DNA of 64,000 bases, from contig NZ_LT799418.1 in assembly GCF_900162725.1 (NCBI RefSeq), positions 2,666,100-2,730,099 on the forward strand. Reading direction: 5' to 3'. Of this stretch, positions 45,464 to 54,814 are shown in pieces. The notes beneath the pieces were generated by a model. The model ran no database searches and was not told where the DNA came from. It saw nothing but the letters and a program-made list of their open reading frames with translations. How positions within the stretch are numbered: position 1 is the first letter of the stretch; each line of letters opens with the position of its first letter. The stretch is from Parabacteroides sp. Marseille-P3160 (GTDB taxonomy: Bacteria; Bacteroidota; Bacteroidia; Bacteroidales; Tannerellaceae). The translations under genes and the position numbers were made by a program.

Positions 45464-47428
45464 TTATAAGAAAATCGATTTTCCTTTTTCCATTGTAAAT
45501 GGACGTTCCTGATTTCCTCCCGTATGGTTCTTTAGATAAAATAAACCGCCATCGAACGCATTCTCATATCTTAAAGAGTCGGCAGAAGCTATTTGATAAC
45601 CCAATGACTTCCAACCCTCCCGATCACTTATAAATAATTCATATTTATTTCCCCTTTTGATATAATTATCATTATTTCGGGGAGAATAAATGATTTGACT
45701 TATCATAAAAGGTTGTCCAAGGTCCATGCCCGTCCATCCATCATCCGAAGTGTTGTGATCAAAGGACGTTTCCGTTGTTCCGTCAAAAGCATTGGTATAT
45801 TCATGTGACCCGTCGTTTTGCCAACATCCGGGTGTCCCAATAACTTTTCCTTTTAAGAGAAGAGTATCAGAGAAAAATTGGATCTCCGATACATTGCAAT
45901 TACTAAGCTTAGGGCCTTTATATCGTACATACCGATAGGCTTTGTCTGAAAAGACATCGACATTATGAAACAAACGATACGGTCTGTTCTTAATTATATG
46001 GAGTGTGTCTGGATTTTCAAAGGTTGGATTATCAGCGCCTTCAAATACGCCTCCTATCATTCGATCCCTGAATTCATTCTCACTTTCCAATGAATATTTT
46101 GAGTACAAAACCAATGTATCAGCCTTTATTCCTTGCGTATATACTTTTATTTCTTTTGTTTGGTTATGCATCGTGAACGGATCCGTTATATAGGTGAATT
46201 GATTATTCTCATATTGCGCCACCCGGAAGGTACATCCGGCTTCAACATCTTTGAACAGGATTGCCCCTTTTTTATAAATATCGGTCCAAGCAACAGGTAC
46301 CCAGCTTAATCTACATGGCGTACACAAATAAAAAACGGCGTTAGAAATAAATTTATCTTTATAGATCATGCTTTTGGGAATAGATAAGTCCATCAATCCA
46401 TTAGAATATAAAGGAGTAACATCATAAAATCGGTAGTTGTATTTGGTATATGTAGCCGGGATTGATTCTGTTTTTCTTGAAAGTCTATTATAATCGATGG
46501 AATTTCTTGAAAAAGTTTTGCGATATACTTTGGATTTTATTGAACGATGATTTAGTTCCGTACCCGAGATATAAGCGGCATCTCCCAAATAATCGATTGT
46601 ATAATATTCATGCTTGTTATTTTTTAAAGAAACCCAGGAATGACCGATGTTCTGATCTCCCCTGATAGGCATATAGTCTATTGAGCAAGGGATACCCACA
46701 GATCTTAACAAAAAAACTACAAACTGATTCATATTATCGCAAGAACCAGTTAAGTTTTTTGCTGTGTAAGCATCCAAACTCGGATAGCCGGGAGGGTTTT
46801 TCGTTGTGAATTTTTTTGGCCACATTTCCTCTAAGATCCTATGCCTTAAAATTATAGAGACCTCAATAGGATCTTTTATATCTAAATTTTCAATAAACGG
46901 ACTGTATTCTTCTAAATAATTTTTTCTCCAATAGGTTAATTTTTCGTTTCCTATTCGATAAGGTAAAATATTTTCACAGAAATCTTCAAAAGAAACATCT
47001 TTGCACCACGGCTTTTCCATCCATACCTTAAAAGCCAAATCAATATTCTCACATAGATAGGCCGAATCGATCTCTTCAATATCTTGTTTCATTTCGAGGT
47101 ATGAACGATTGAAAGGCCCATATACATTCGATAAGGAATCCAGAATTTCTACAGGTTGGCTTGAACTTTCACCCAACAGTTTAAAATACTCCGCATATTT
47201 TTCCAAATATTCTCCTTCATAATAATAATATCCCGGCATATTTTCTATCAGAAAACAGGCTGCCTTGTATTTTAAAGAATCTACCGGATTTATACGATAA
47301 CGTTCCAATACTTTTTCAAGTTCTTTACGGTTATCTCCGGCGATCTCCAATGCCTGTTCCAATTCGGAGGGTTTGGAACAGGCCAGGAATAAAGAAAAAG
47401 AGAGTAATAAAAAACAAAGATATTTCAT
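45464..47428 (-). CDS. Transglutaminase-like lipoprotein with C-terminal F5/8-type carbohydrate-binding domain
   Basis: 654 residues; lipoprotein signal MKYLCFLLLSFSLFLACS. A helical N-terminal part (~20-180) precedes a transglutaminase-like core with Cys230 in LTGSCDNMNQFVVFLL, His in NIGHSWVSL and Asp in YYTIDYLGDAAY, the Cys-His-Asp triad. Residues ~330-480 look like beta domains. The C-terminus (GCWQNDGSHEYTNAFDGTTET...DLGQPFMISQIIYSPRNN) is a discoidin/F5-8 type C module, usually sugar-binding. Could act as a protease, or as a cross-linking/amidase enzyme on NVEAL products or cell-surface proteins; this is an inference from the neighbourhood. In NVEAL module 2, downstream of two propeller genes. 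Confidence 0.85.
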   Translation of the reverse strand: MKYLCFLLLSFSLFLACSKPSELEQALEIAGDNRKELEKVLERYRINPVDSLKYKAACFLIENMPGYYYYEGEYLEKYAEYFKLLGESSSQPVEILDSLSNVYGPFNRSYLEMKQDIEEIDSAYLCENIDLAFKVWMEKPWCKDVSFEDFCENILPYRIGNEKLTYWRKNYLEEYSPFIENLDIKDPIEVSIILRHRILEEMWPKKFTTKNPPGYPSLDAYTAKNLTGSCDNMNQFVVFLLRSVGIPCSIDYMPIRGDQNIGHSWVSLKNNKHEYYTIDYLGDAAYISGTELNHRSIKSKVYRKTFSRNSIDYNRLSRKTESIPATYTKYNYRFYDVTPLYSNGLMDLSIPKSMIYKDKFISNAVFYLCTPCRLSWVPVAWTDIYKKGAILFKDVEAGCTFRVAQYENNQFTYITDPFTMHNQTKEIKVYTQGIKADTLVLYSKYSLESENEFRDRMIGGVFEGADNPTFENPDTLHIIKNRPYRLFHNVDVFSDKAYRYVRYKGPKLSNCNVSEIQFFSDTLLLKGKVIGTPGCWQNDGSHEYTNAFDGTTETSFDHNTSDDGWTGMDLGQPFMISQIIYSPRNNDNYIKRGNKYELFISDREGWKSLGYQIASADSLRYENAFDGGLFYLKNHTGGNQERPFTMEKGKSIFL

Positions 47429-47561
47429 CTAATTTTAATTATGTTTTAATTAAAAATATAATAATAAAGTGAATCCCTTTTACTCTGATAAATAGATAAA
47501 ATGGAATCTGTTTTTGCCAAGATCGGAGGAAAGAGGTATTAGTTTTTTGTATGAACGACAA

Positions 47562-48593
47562 TTAGATTATTCCGTCGAGAGAAAAATAAGCGAACTGGAT
47601 TTCATCTTTCACACTCAATATGATTCTATTGTTTTTTTCATCGTAACAATAATCGCTTATCTTATATCCTACATCTATCGTTTTAATATAGTTGCCATTG
47701 ATGTCAAAAACAAAAAATATAGTTGGATAATAATCATCAGGGTGTCGATCTTCCTTTCCTGAATAAATTGCCAATATTTTATCTTTACAGAATGAAACTT
47801 TATTATAATGATAAGTTCTTTTTATGGGATTGCTCTCCCAATTAGGTCCATAGATAGTATACTTCAATTCTCCGTTTAAATTACAAATGGTCATTAAATC
47901 ATAATAGGAATAACACTCAACATAAATATCATAATCCTCAGATACATCAAAGACAACACGCTTTTTCTTTATATCCGGATGTTCATACTTCATTGGTTCT
48001 AATTTTTCAGTATTCATATTCCATCTTGCAATGGATTGTTTATAATCACCTGTTCCTATTGGTTCTATAACCAAACCTATAGATAGAGTATCGTTTATAT
48101 ATTTATATTTACTGGGAAATTGTGATTTATTCATTACCATTTTTACCTGGGGCAAATAGGAAGGATTATTTAAAACACTATCTAAGTCATAACTAAATAT
48201 CCTCTGTTTTCCGTGATCTGAAACATAAAATGATCGATTAGATTCGTTTATCGCGATGTGCCCGATATTTGTAATCTCACCTGGGGCTTGCCCAAAATCA
48301 CATATACTTGTAATGAACTTGAAGTTATTTCTGTCAAAAATATGAATGAGTTTATTATCTATTGATTTAGAGCTAATCAATAAATAATTGTCGATTAAAT
48401 ATAATCGTGAAACGGAACCAATCATAACATCTTCTTCATTTATTCTTATTGTTTTGACTTGCTCCCGGACATGAATAACCTTATCCCGCTTACCCTGATG
48501 TTTTTCAGTTTGGGTATTATGAGAGCAACCCCAAGCAATAAAAAAAAAGACTATGCACAATAAATTATTTACAAATAAATATTTTCTTTTCAT
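47562..48593 (-). CDS. Beta-propeller lipoprotein (TolB-like)
   Basis: 343 residues with lipoprotein signal MKRKYLFVNNLLCIVFFFIA ending WGCSHN. Motif FITSICDFGQAPGEI and the last strands FVFDINGNYIKTIDVGYKI match the family. 34 bp downstream of the frame-disrupted propeller gene of the same module and ~130 bp before the transglutaminase gene. Unknown function. Confidence 0.8.
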   Translation of the reverse strand: MKRKYLFVNNLLCIVFFFIAWGCSHNTQTEKHQGKRDKVIHVREQVKTIRINEEDVMIGSVSRLYLIDNYLLISSKSIDNKLIHIFDRNNFKFITSICDFGQAPGEITNIGHIAINESNRSFYVSDHGKQRIFSYDLDSVLNNPSYLPQVKMVMNKSQFPSKYKYINDTLSIGLVIEPIGTGDYKQSIARWNMNTEKLEPMKYEHPDIKKKRVVFDVSEDYDIYVECYSYYDLMTICNLNGELKYTIYGPNWESNPIKRTYHYNKVSFCKDKILAIYSGKEDRHPDDYYPTIFFVFDINGNYIKTIDVGYKISDYCYDEKNNRIILSVKDEIQFAYFSLDGII

Positions 48594-48627
48594 ATCATTT
48601 CTTTTTTATGAAAAAATGCTGTTTTTA

Positions 48628-49751
48628 TCATTTATATAATACAAGTATTGGATTTTCTTCTTCTCTATTATGGACTATCAGTTTCTTCCGGTCCTCTTTT
48701 GTTATGATCTTACTATTGGCAAGGTACTGAATATCGGATTGCTTGATTTCGCTGATCAGATAGTCATTAGAAATAAGCAAGGGATCAATTCCGATTCCTT
48801 CTTTTGTTTTTTCAAAGAAAAAGCTTTTCCCTGTTTTCTTATCGTAAAACAGATTCTTCATCGTTTTTAAGTTGAAAAATAATTGAGTGTAGTAATATCT
48901 ATCTGTTTGACCTTGCTTGAAGAAATAGAAAGGCATTTCTCCTTTCTCTAATAATCGCCTCAACCTATTTATGTCTTCATTCGTTGCGATATCTTTTCTT
49001 GAAACTAATTTATATTTCCCTATATTCAAATCATCTTTTCCCAAATTCCATTCATAAGCTAAAGCATAACCGCCCAGTGTAATTTTATAAATTTTGCCGG
49101 ATAGGCAGATGTTAAAATAAAGATCGTCATTGTATTTATAAAAGACATTATTCGTGAGCATATTCATAATCATATCGTTTTTCCAGAAACTATTGATAGT
49201 GCTGTTAGTTGTCCTTGATAAGATACTTAGCCCATTCTCGTCGGAGGTAACATGAGACCATGTTATAATATGTTTGGCATCCAAGAATTCCATTCTTTGG
49301 TAGTTGGGAGGAGGAGAGGGGAGGTTGTATTTTTTTAGGAAAGCGCCTTCCAAATCATAACAGTAGATTGCTCCGAAAGGTGATAGCATTTCGATTTGAT
49401 TTTCCGCCTCATTAATAACAAAATCATAGATTAAAGTATATTCTCCCTCTCCTTGTCCGACTCTCACTATTTTATTTATAAATTTCCCGTTCTTGTCAAA
49501 AATAAAAACTCCAGACAATTTATCATCAAAGATGTATAATTGATTATTATAGTAAATAATTTTCTTTAGAGACATAATCAGCGAGTTATCCGTTGTCTCC
49601 AGAGGAACGACACGGGCGCTTTCGAATAGATCCGAAATAGATATATTTACTTCATTCAAAGAAGCTTTAATGATCTGTAAAGCTTCTTCATTTTTTCCCC
49701 CTGGCAAGAAGAAAAGAAGATAATTATTAATAGAGAAAATAGTTTTTTCAT
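48628..49751 (-). CDS. 6-bladed propeller lipoprotein of NVEAL module 2, with signal peptide out of frame
   Basis: The body (~350 residues, NEEALQIIKASLNEVNISI...VRVGQGEGEY...EENPILVLYK) is a complete 6-bladed propeller. The lipoprotein signal MKKLFSLLIIIFFSSC (ATG at 49751) is in another frame; the two meet at a G5A6 tract (plus strand C5 49697-49701, T6 49691-49696). One extra G would give SSCQGGKNEEAL, a continuous lipoprotein. Reading the body's own frame upstream yields an implausible 45-residue extension reaching into the NVEAL2 gene. Confidence 0.75.
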
Positions 49752-49804
49752 GAATTATAGTTTTGTGTAAGAAGAATACTCTCCCTGCGAATGAATAATT
49801 AATC

Positions 49805-50059
49805 TCAACATCTGCAAGAAAGCCACATGTAGCCTTCAAACCTGCAACCCATCATACCATCCCATGTCCAACATTGTCCTATTCCATCGGAACAAGAACG
49901 GCTACATGTAATACCTGGTTCTTCACTTTGTGCTAAAGCTTCAATATTTGCCATAGAGATGGCGGATAGTTTATTCTCTTGTGAATTTAGGCTTATATTA
50001 AATGCTGCTACTGCGGTGATTGCTAAAACGGCGAGACCGCCAATATTTTGCTTTTTCAT
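49805..50059 (-). CDS. NVEAL-family precursor peptide 2 (84 aa)
   Basis: From the ATG at 50059: MKKQNIGGLAVLAITAVAAF hydrophobic leader, NISLNSQENKLSAISMANIEAL box, then a core EEPGITCSRSCSDGIGQCWT...MMGCRFEG...LSCRC with six cysteines. Leader almost identical to NVEAL1 and 3, core unrelated. An ATG 15 bases upstream adds MNNMC and is less likely. Followed after ~53 bp by the propeller with the out-of-frame signal. Confidence 0.85.
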   Translation of the reverse strand: MKKQNIGGLAVLAITAVAAFNISLNSQENKLSAISMANIEALAQSEEPGITCSRSCSDGIGQCWTWDGMMGCRFEGYMWLSCRC

Positions 50060-50147
50060 GCACATGTTATTCATAGTTTATCATTCATCATTTATCGTTT
50101 AATGTTCTCTTTTGCCGGGCATTCTCATTTCTTTTTAGGAGAAAGCG

Positions 50148-50196
50148 GGGGCGGGAGGTATTGTCTCAGGTTCCAGTATAGACAATGTTCCGCCCC
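50148..50196 (-). ncRNA. Conserved leader hairpin, copy 2
   Basis: GGGGCG (50148-50153) pairs with CGCCCC (50191-50196), and inner ATTGTC pairs with GACAAT; the loop sequence (CAGGTTCCAGTATA region) is the same as in copy 3. The second hairpin is degenerate here. Confidence 0.55.
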
Positions 50197-50263
50197 TTTT
50201 TCCCTTAGTAATTTTTAGTAAATAAACAAATAATAAATGGGTAATAGGTTCCAAAATTGGGAT

Positions 50264-50285
50264 TCAATTCTTACTCAATTCTTAC
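50264..50285 (-). promoter_or_regulatory. Tandem 11-bp operator (2 boxes) upstream of NVEAL2
   Basis: Two perfect TTCTTAC boxes at 50268 and 50279 joined by TCAA, read GTAAGAATTGA towards NVEAL2. Confidence 0.75.
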
Positions 50286-50301
50286 TTAATCTCGATCTCT
50301 T

Positions 50302-50425
50302 TCATTGATCGACCATTCCGCTGATTTTTAATACGACCGACTGCTCTTTTGTGTTACAATAGACCGTGACGGTCTTCTTGAAGAATCCCAGCTACTTCAG
50401 CATTACTTTTACCTTTAGTTCCTCT
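50302..50425 (-). pseudogene. Short remnant of the DUF1573 gene tail
   Basis: About 120 bp matching the last ~40 codons of the gene at 54864-55730 (GACCATTCCGCTGATTTTTA, CGACCGACTGCTCTTTTGTG), then similarity is lost near 50425. Confidence 0.75.
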
Positions 50426-50726
50426 CCATTATAGAATAATAGTAAGGTATATTTTTAATCAGAAAACAAGCAGCTTTGTATTTTAAGGAATCATTTCAAA
50501 TTATAGCTGAATATTTTCTGTTTTCCATGATCCGAGACCTTTTTTCATTCTTCTATTTCCGTTTTAAAGTTCTTCCCCGGCTTTTCAAATTTTACTTCTC
50601 TTTTTTTAATTAGAAATAAAGAGAATAAGAAGTGAGACGAAACAAATATACGAAACATTCGTTATTCACTATCTAAAAACATTTTATAAATTTATTATTC
50701 AATCTATATATACGATTTCTTATGTT
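50426..50726. other. Debris of module genes
   Basis: About 300 bp without an intact gene. ATCAGAAAACAAGCAGCTTT... at ~50457-50492 resembles a piece of the transglutaminase gene (near 47250), and AGCTGAATATTTTCTGTTTT at ~50505-50540 resembles a piece of the propeller gene at 47562 (near 48195). The pieces are in the same orientation and order as in module 2. Confidence 0.5.
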
Positions 50727-51764
50727 TCATGAAAGATTCAATTGTACCAATATATAATCTAATTCATCAGATAGGGATAATGCATATAAGTGTTTGTCAT
50801 CAGGGCTTACACAAATCTTGTATAATTTCCTGTCTGATTTATAACATTTGACGTATTTGCCCGCAGAATTAAAAAGGAGAATATGACTTTCTCTGGCTTT
50901 CTCTCTCTCATCCATACTTTTTCCACTATATAAAACATAGAAATAGTGATCTGTTGTGTATATATCTGTAAAGTATTCTATATCTGTTCTTTCTATAGTA
51001 GTATTTGTACTTGCATTTATCCTTCTTTGAAGATCAGACGATAGAGATAGATTATAATAATTCCTTATCTCTAATTTATTCGAATCATTTAGAGAATAAA
51101 ATTTTATTTCTCCTATAAAATACCCTGCAAAGGCAAAAATATCAGATTCCTTATTAAAAGCGATAGAGCCTTGCCCATAACGGTATTTTATTGATATATC
51201 GTTTATCTTATTTAGGTAATCGGGATAAATATTTATAACATTGATTAATTCTCCTCGTATATTATGAATTCCTATAGACCCCTCTTCGTAAAACCCAGCG
51301 CTAATATATCCATTATTGGTTTCGGTAATCCGATCAATATTTCCAAAATTAATTTGATTTAAGCATTGTACGGTGTTGGTTAATATATCGGAAATGAGAA
51401 ATGTAGAGTACAACCCTTTTTGGCGTTCTAAAATTCCGATTGTATCTTTTTCTCTAATAGTCAACTGAATAGGCAGAATTATTTCGCTAGGTCCTTGTCC
51501 GATGTTTATAACTTCTTTCAGATATTTATTATTTTTATAATTGTAAATTGTAATGGCTTTCTCATCGACGTGGTCTGCAATTAACAAGAGACTATCTGAT
51601 ATTTTTAATTGGTATGGTTTACCCAACATAAAATCGATAGGTAATTCTTCACTTACCATAGTTTCTGCAAATTTTAGAGAAATGTTTTGATCTGCTCTTT
51701 TTTTACAAGAGAGAAGGAAAAACATTACCATGAGAATAGATAAATATAAATTATAAGATTTCAT
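50727..51764 (-). CDS. Beta-propeller lipoprotein (TolB-like)
   Basis: 345 residues, lipoprotein signal MKSYNLYLSILMVMFFLLSC. Contains LKEVINIGQGPSEI (the GQGP-x-E motif), a HILLFNSAGKYVKCYKSD blade and terminal VSPDDKHLYALSLSDELD. Last gene of NVEAL module 3. A ~85-bp copy of its 3' end lies at 42101-42180, fused to another gene's tail. Confidence 0.82.
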   Translation of the reverse strand: MKSYNLYLSILMVMFFLLSCKKRADQNISLKFAETMVSEELPIDFMLGKPYQLKISDSLLLIADHVDEKAITIYNYKNNKYLKEVINIGQGPSEIILPIQLTIREKDTIGILERQKGLYSTFLISDILTNTVQCLNQINFGNIDRITETNNGYISAGFYEEGSIGIHNIRGELINVINIYPDYLNKINDISIKYRYGQGSIAFNKESDIFAFAGYFIGEIKFYSLNDSNKLEIRNYYNLSLSSDLQRRINASTNTTIERTDIEYFTDIYTTDHYFYVLYSGKSMDEREKARESHILLFNSAGKYVKCYKSDRKLYKICVSPDDKHLYALSLSDELDYILVQLNLS

Positions 51765-51803
51765 ATTGAGTTTTATTTTTTATACTTATGCACTCTTATT
51801 CTT

Positions 51804-52982
51804 TCAGATCATTTCAGGTACGACCTGAAAACAGTTAAATACGATCTTGCCCGGAACCGAGCGTGGACTTTGGGGATGGATCCCGATATACAGACCTTTC
51901 CTACTGACAAACAGGAGGGTGGAGACATATTCATATTCCGGGAATAAAGTCTCCCCGATTTGGTGGAAATTCTTATCCATGATTATCACTGAAAACCGTT
52001 TCCTGCCATACTTCCAAGTCTTTTCCTGTTTTTCACCCGAGGCCATCCGGGTAGGAGGGTAGGCGATTCGATAATAGAAGTCCCTATACGGATCGTAGAT
52101 CAGATTTCCATACATAGGCGCTTCATTCATTTTCCTGAGAGCCTCTTCATCTCTTAGGTTCCGCCCGTCTATGACCTGCAGGCTGTCGATATACCGGCTT
52201 TTGCAAGCAATCTTTTTTACATTGGAATGATCAGGTGAAGTGACATAGATGTTTTCATCAAAATAGAAGGAATAAATAAAATTCGTCCGGTCGAAACAGC
52301 GGCTGAATGCAAACTCTATGCCGACCAGGGAATCCGCTTGTTGTATTTTTTCCGAAATGGGATTGTTGAAAGGAAGTATTTCGACTTTATCTGTTTCAAT
52401 ATCGATTGTCGCGGCTACAGGGTTCTTACCCAGTCTTCTATTAGGAGCCTGTTGCGTAAGATAAATTTTACCGTCGAAAAACTGCAAAGGGGTGTTAATG
52501 AAAGAAAAGGAATAGCACGGCAACAATGGACGGTTCCTATCGTCTGCCTGATAATTGTATTTCCCGGCAATCCTCCCGGAAGTATCCGTCCGGATAATTG
52601 CCGACTCCCCTTCACGGCAAAGAAAGATGCTGTCAAGGCTAACGATCGAATATCCCTTGAATGTTCCGACCCAATTCTCTTCTTCCGTATTGAAGGGAAT
52701 CGTAAACAGCCAAGCTCCGTCATGCATGTCATAAAATATTATTTCATTTGCATCGATATTTTGGAACGTAAGATACTCTCTTCCGTCCCTGTCCCGGAAA
52801 GGAAACATTAATTTCCTGATAGGATCGATAGCATTATCAATCGTGAGCGTAGAATCTTTCATCTCCTCCAAGATATAAGCCCCCGTAGGATGCTTCGGCG
52901 GGCTGTCATTTGTTCTTTTCTGATTGCAGGAGAAAAGAAACGGAACCAAAATCAGCAAGAAATAAGTCGAATGATGTTTCAT
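51804..52982 (-). CDS. DUF4221-like propeller lipoprotein
   Basis: 392 residues with lipoprotein signal MKHHSTYFLLILVPFLFSC. The features EYLTFQNIDANEIIFYD, FGIEFAFSRCFDRTNFIYSF-like segment and ETLFPEYEYVSTLLFVSRKGLYI are those of the DUF4221 family of Bacteroidetes, a divergent propeller-type group. The last ~15 residues (SVPGKIVFNCFQVVPEMI) fit loosely, so the C-terminus may have been altered. Module 3, between two propeller genes. Confidence 0.75.
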   Translation of the reverse strand: MKHHSTYFLLILVPFLFSCNQKRTNDSPPKHPTGAYILEEMKDSTLTIDNAIDPIRKLMFPFRDRDGREYLTFQNIDANEIIFYDMHDGAWLFTIPFNTEEENWVGTFKGYSIVSLDSIFLCREGESAIIRTDTSGRIAGKYNYQADDRNRPLLPCYSFSFINTPLQFFDGKIYLTQQAPNRRLGKNPVAATIDIETDKVEILPFNNPISEKIQQADSLVGIEFAFSRCFDRTNFIYSFYFDENIYVTSPDHSNVKKIACKSRYIDSLQVIDGRNLRDEEALRKMNEAPMYGNLIYDPYRDFYYRIAYPPTRMASGEKQEKTWKYGRKRFSVIIMDKNFHQIGETLFPEYEYVSTLLFVSRKGLYIGIHPQSPRSVPGKIVFNCFQVVPEMI

Positions 52983-53101
52983 GATCTTTTTTAGTTTATC
53001 CTAGTATAGTAATATAGTATGCGATCGAGATTATTGACGATAGCTGCCGTAGCAATCGTTTCAAATTATATTTCATTATAGGATTATCATTCCTATGTTT
53101 T

Positions 53102-54193
53102 TTACAAATCAAAATAAACAATGCGAGCTTCCTCCTCATTTAGTATCCCGTATAAACGTTTGGAATCCTCTGTTGCTGAGATAGAAGTTAGATTGCAGTC
53201 TAAGAGATAATGAGCGATTGGCCTTCCATCCCAATCGAACATAAAAACTTGATTCACTGTATCCGTTGCTTTTTGTACATTTTCCTTATCAATATTAACA
53301 TTATGTGGTTTACCTAAGATGAAGATATAGTCATCTGTTGTTGACACGCATATGTTTCTTCCATTTGTATAATAATCTGTTTTTACCGTTATGCCCATAT
53401 TAGATGAGATTTGTTGATATTTAGGTATTGTTGTGTAATTTCCATAGAATAACTTCAACTCTGTTGTACTAATATCGAATATCTCAAACATTTCACTATT
53501 TCTAGAAATGTATGCAATTCTCTTTTTTCCTGCATTGAAGCGTATAAAGCCATTATAAGCCGAAGCTTTTACAAAAGGCTGGACTCCTGAAATTTTATCT
53601 TGAAGCGGATAATCGCCAGTTTGGGTTATTGTGTTTTGTTCAGTATTAATTATTGAAAAGCGTTTGTCCCCACTATCCCCTATACCTAAAAAAAGCGATT
53701 CCCTAATTTGTAATACATTAGGAAAGAAATGATTGAATAATTCTTTGTTTTTTATGTTTTCGATAAGATTGACATTGATTATTTCTGATTCAAATAACAG
53801 GCTGTCATACGAACAAAAATAAAGTCTTTTGAGCATGGCATCCCAATAATTAATACCTTTTTCTGTATAGTTACTATAGAAATCCATTATACCAATTATT
53901 TCTCCTGGTCCTTCTCCTCGTTTTCCCCAACTTTTTATATATCGGCCCTGTTTTAGATCCACTGCTGAAAATGAAATAGGAGATTGAACATCTAATAAGA
54001 TGAGTAAGTTTCCGTGTACTAAAGAGGCTACAGGATTTAATACATTTGTCGAGAAATTAGAGATCTCGACGGTCTGGTGTTTTATAGATTGGGGAGCGTT
54101 GAAAAGCTCTGTAATAGAACTAATAGGCCTATCTTTACAAGATGTAATAAAATACAACAAAAGGAATAAAAGAAGTTTTAGCTTGATTTTCAT
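53102..54193 (-). CDS. Beta-propeller lipoprotein (TolB-like)
   Basis: 363 residues with signal MKIKLKLLLFLLLYFITSC. IKSWGKRGEGPGEI is the GxGPGE motif and VFMFDWDGRPIAHYLLD the last conserved blade. Directly downstream of NVEAL3 in module 3 and, unlike its counterparts in modules 1 and 2, its signal peptide is in frame. It is separated from NVEAL3 by a strong hairpin (54302-54331). Confidence 0.83.
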   Translation of the reverse strand: MKIKLKLLLFLLLYFITSCKDRPISSITELFNAPQSIKHQTVEISNFSTNVLNPVASLVHGNLLILLDVQSPISFSAVDLKQGRYIKSWGKRGEGPGEIIGIMDFYSNYTEKGINYWDAMLKRLYFCSYDSLLFESEIINVNLIENIKNKELFNHFFPNVLQIRESLFLGIGDSGDKRFSIINTEQNTITQTGDYPLQDKISGVQPFVKASAYNGFIRFNAGKKRIAYISRNSEMFEIFDISTTELKLFYGNYTTIPKYQQISSNMGITVKTDYYTNGRNICVSTTDDYIFILGKPHNVNIDKENVQKATDTVNQVFMFDWDGRPIAHYLLDCNLTSISATEDSKRLYGILNEEEARIVYFDL

Positions 54194-54301
54194 ATAAATG
54201 TTAAATTAGTTGTTTTCTATCTTATACCATTTTCGATTAGATCGTATGGAATAAAATTTTACTTATCATAAAGTTTTAGAATAAAATCATTGATTTTGAA
54301 A

Positions 54302-54331
54302 TGTAGGGAAATGGATAACCATTTCCCTACA
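54302..54331 (-). terminator. Attenuator-like hairpin between NVEAL3 and its propeller gene
   Basis: Perfect 13-bp stem TGTAGGGAAATGG / CCATTTCCCTACA with a 4-base loop, 11 bp after the NVEAL3 stop. On the minus strand it is followed by TTTCAAAAT, a weak T-run, so partial termination is likely: much peptide mRNA, little propeller mRNA. Confidence 0.7.
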
Positions 54332-54341
54332 AGTTTAAGTA

Positions 54342-54563
54342 TCAAACACGTCTGACATTAATCACATAAATATCTCCATAAATGCAGTAATCTGCATATG
54401 AATAGGTACATAAAAAATCTTCACCTTCTCCACCAGCTAATGCTTCCACATTAGCTAAACTAATGGTTGAAAGATTTTCCTCTTGTGCACTGAGGTTCAC
54501 ATTAAATGCTGCCATAGCAGCTATTGCTAAAACGGCGAGACCGCCGAAAATTTTCTTTTTCAT
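54342..54563 (-). CDS. NVEAL-family precursor peptide 3 (73 aa)
   Basis: MKKKIFGGLAVLAIAAMAAF then NVNLSAQEENLSTISLANVEAL (the full NVEAL-type box), AGGEGED, and a short core FLCTYSYADYCIYGDIYVI with two cysteines and five tyrosines. ATG at 54563 chosen over one 9 bases upstream (MFI-). Preceded by a three-box operator and two-hairpin leader. First gene of module 3. Confidence 0.88.
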   Translation of the reverse strand: MKKKIFGGLAVLAIAAMAAFNVNLSAQEENLSTISLANVEALAGGEGEDFLCTYSYADYCIYGDIYVINVRRV

Positions 54564-54674
54564 AATAAACAAATTTGATAATTAATAATTTAATTCCTTT
54601 TGTCCCGTCTTTATCCTTTCAACGGAACGAAATCAACTGATTTCAAAATTTAATTTCTACTTTTGCCAGGCAAA

Positions 54675-54747
54675 CCTCCTTTCTTTTAGGAGGGAGCGGG
54701 GGCGGGAGGTATTGTCTCAGGTTCCAGTATAGACAATGTTCCGCCCC
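54675..54747 (-). ncRNA. Conserved two-hairpin leader RNA, copy 3
   Basis: Stem I 54699-54747 (GGGGCG/CGCCCC with inner ATTGTC/GACAAT), stem II 54675-54693 (CCTCCT/AGGAGG). Confidence 0.55.
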
Positions 54748-54814
54748 TTTTTCCCTTAGTAATTTTTAGTAAATAAACAAATAATAAATGGGTAATAGGT
54801 CCCAAAATTGGGGT

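Larger units (their letters stand above)
50060..50301. other. NVEAL2 leader, promoter and operator region
   Basis: Same order as NVEAL1: operator, AT-rich block, GGGGCG/CGCCCC hairpin, weaker TTCTC/GAGAA hairpin (~50122-50143). Confidence 0.7.

Noticed and set aside
47514-47762. 82-codon plus frame near the end of a propeller gene
   Set aside because: Shadow of the gene at 47562; AT-rich, no support.
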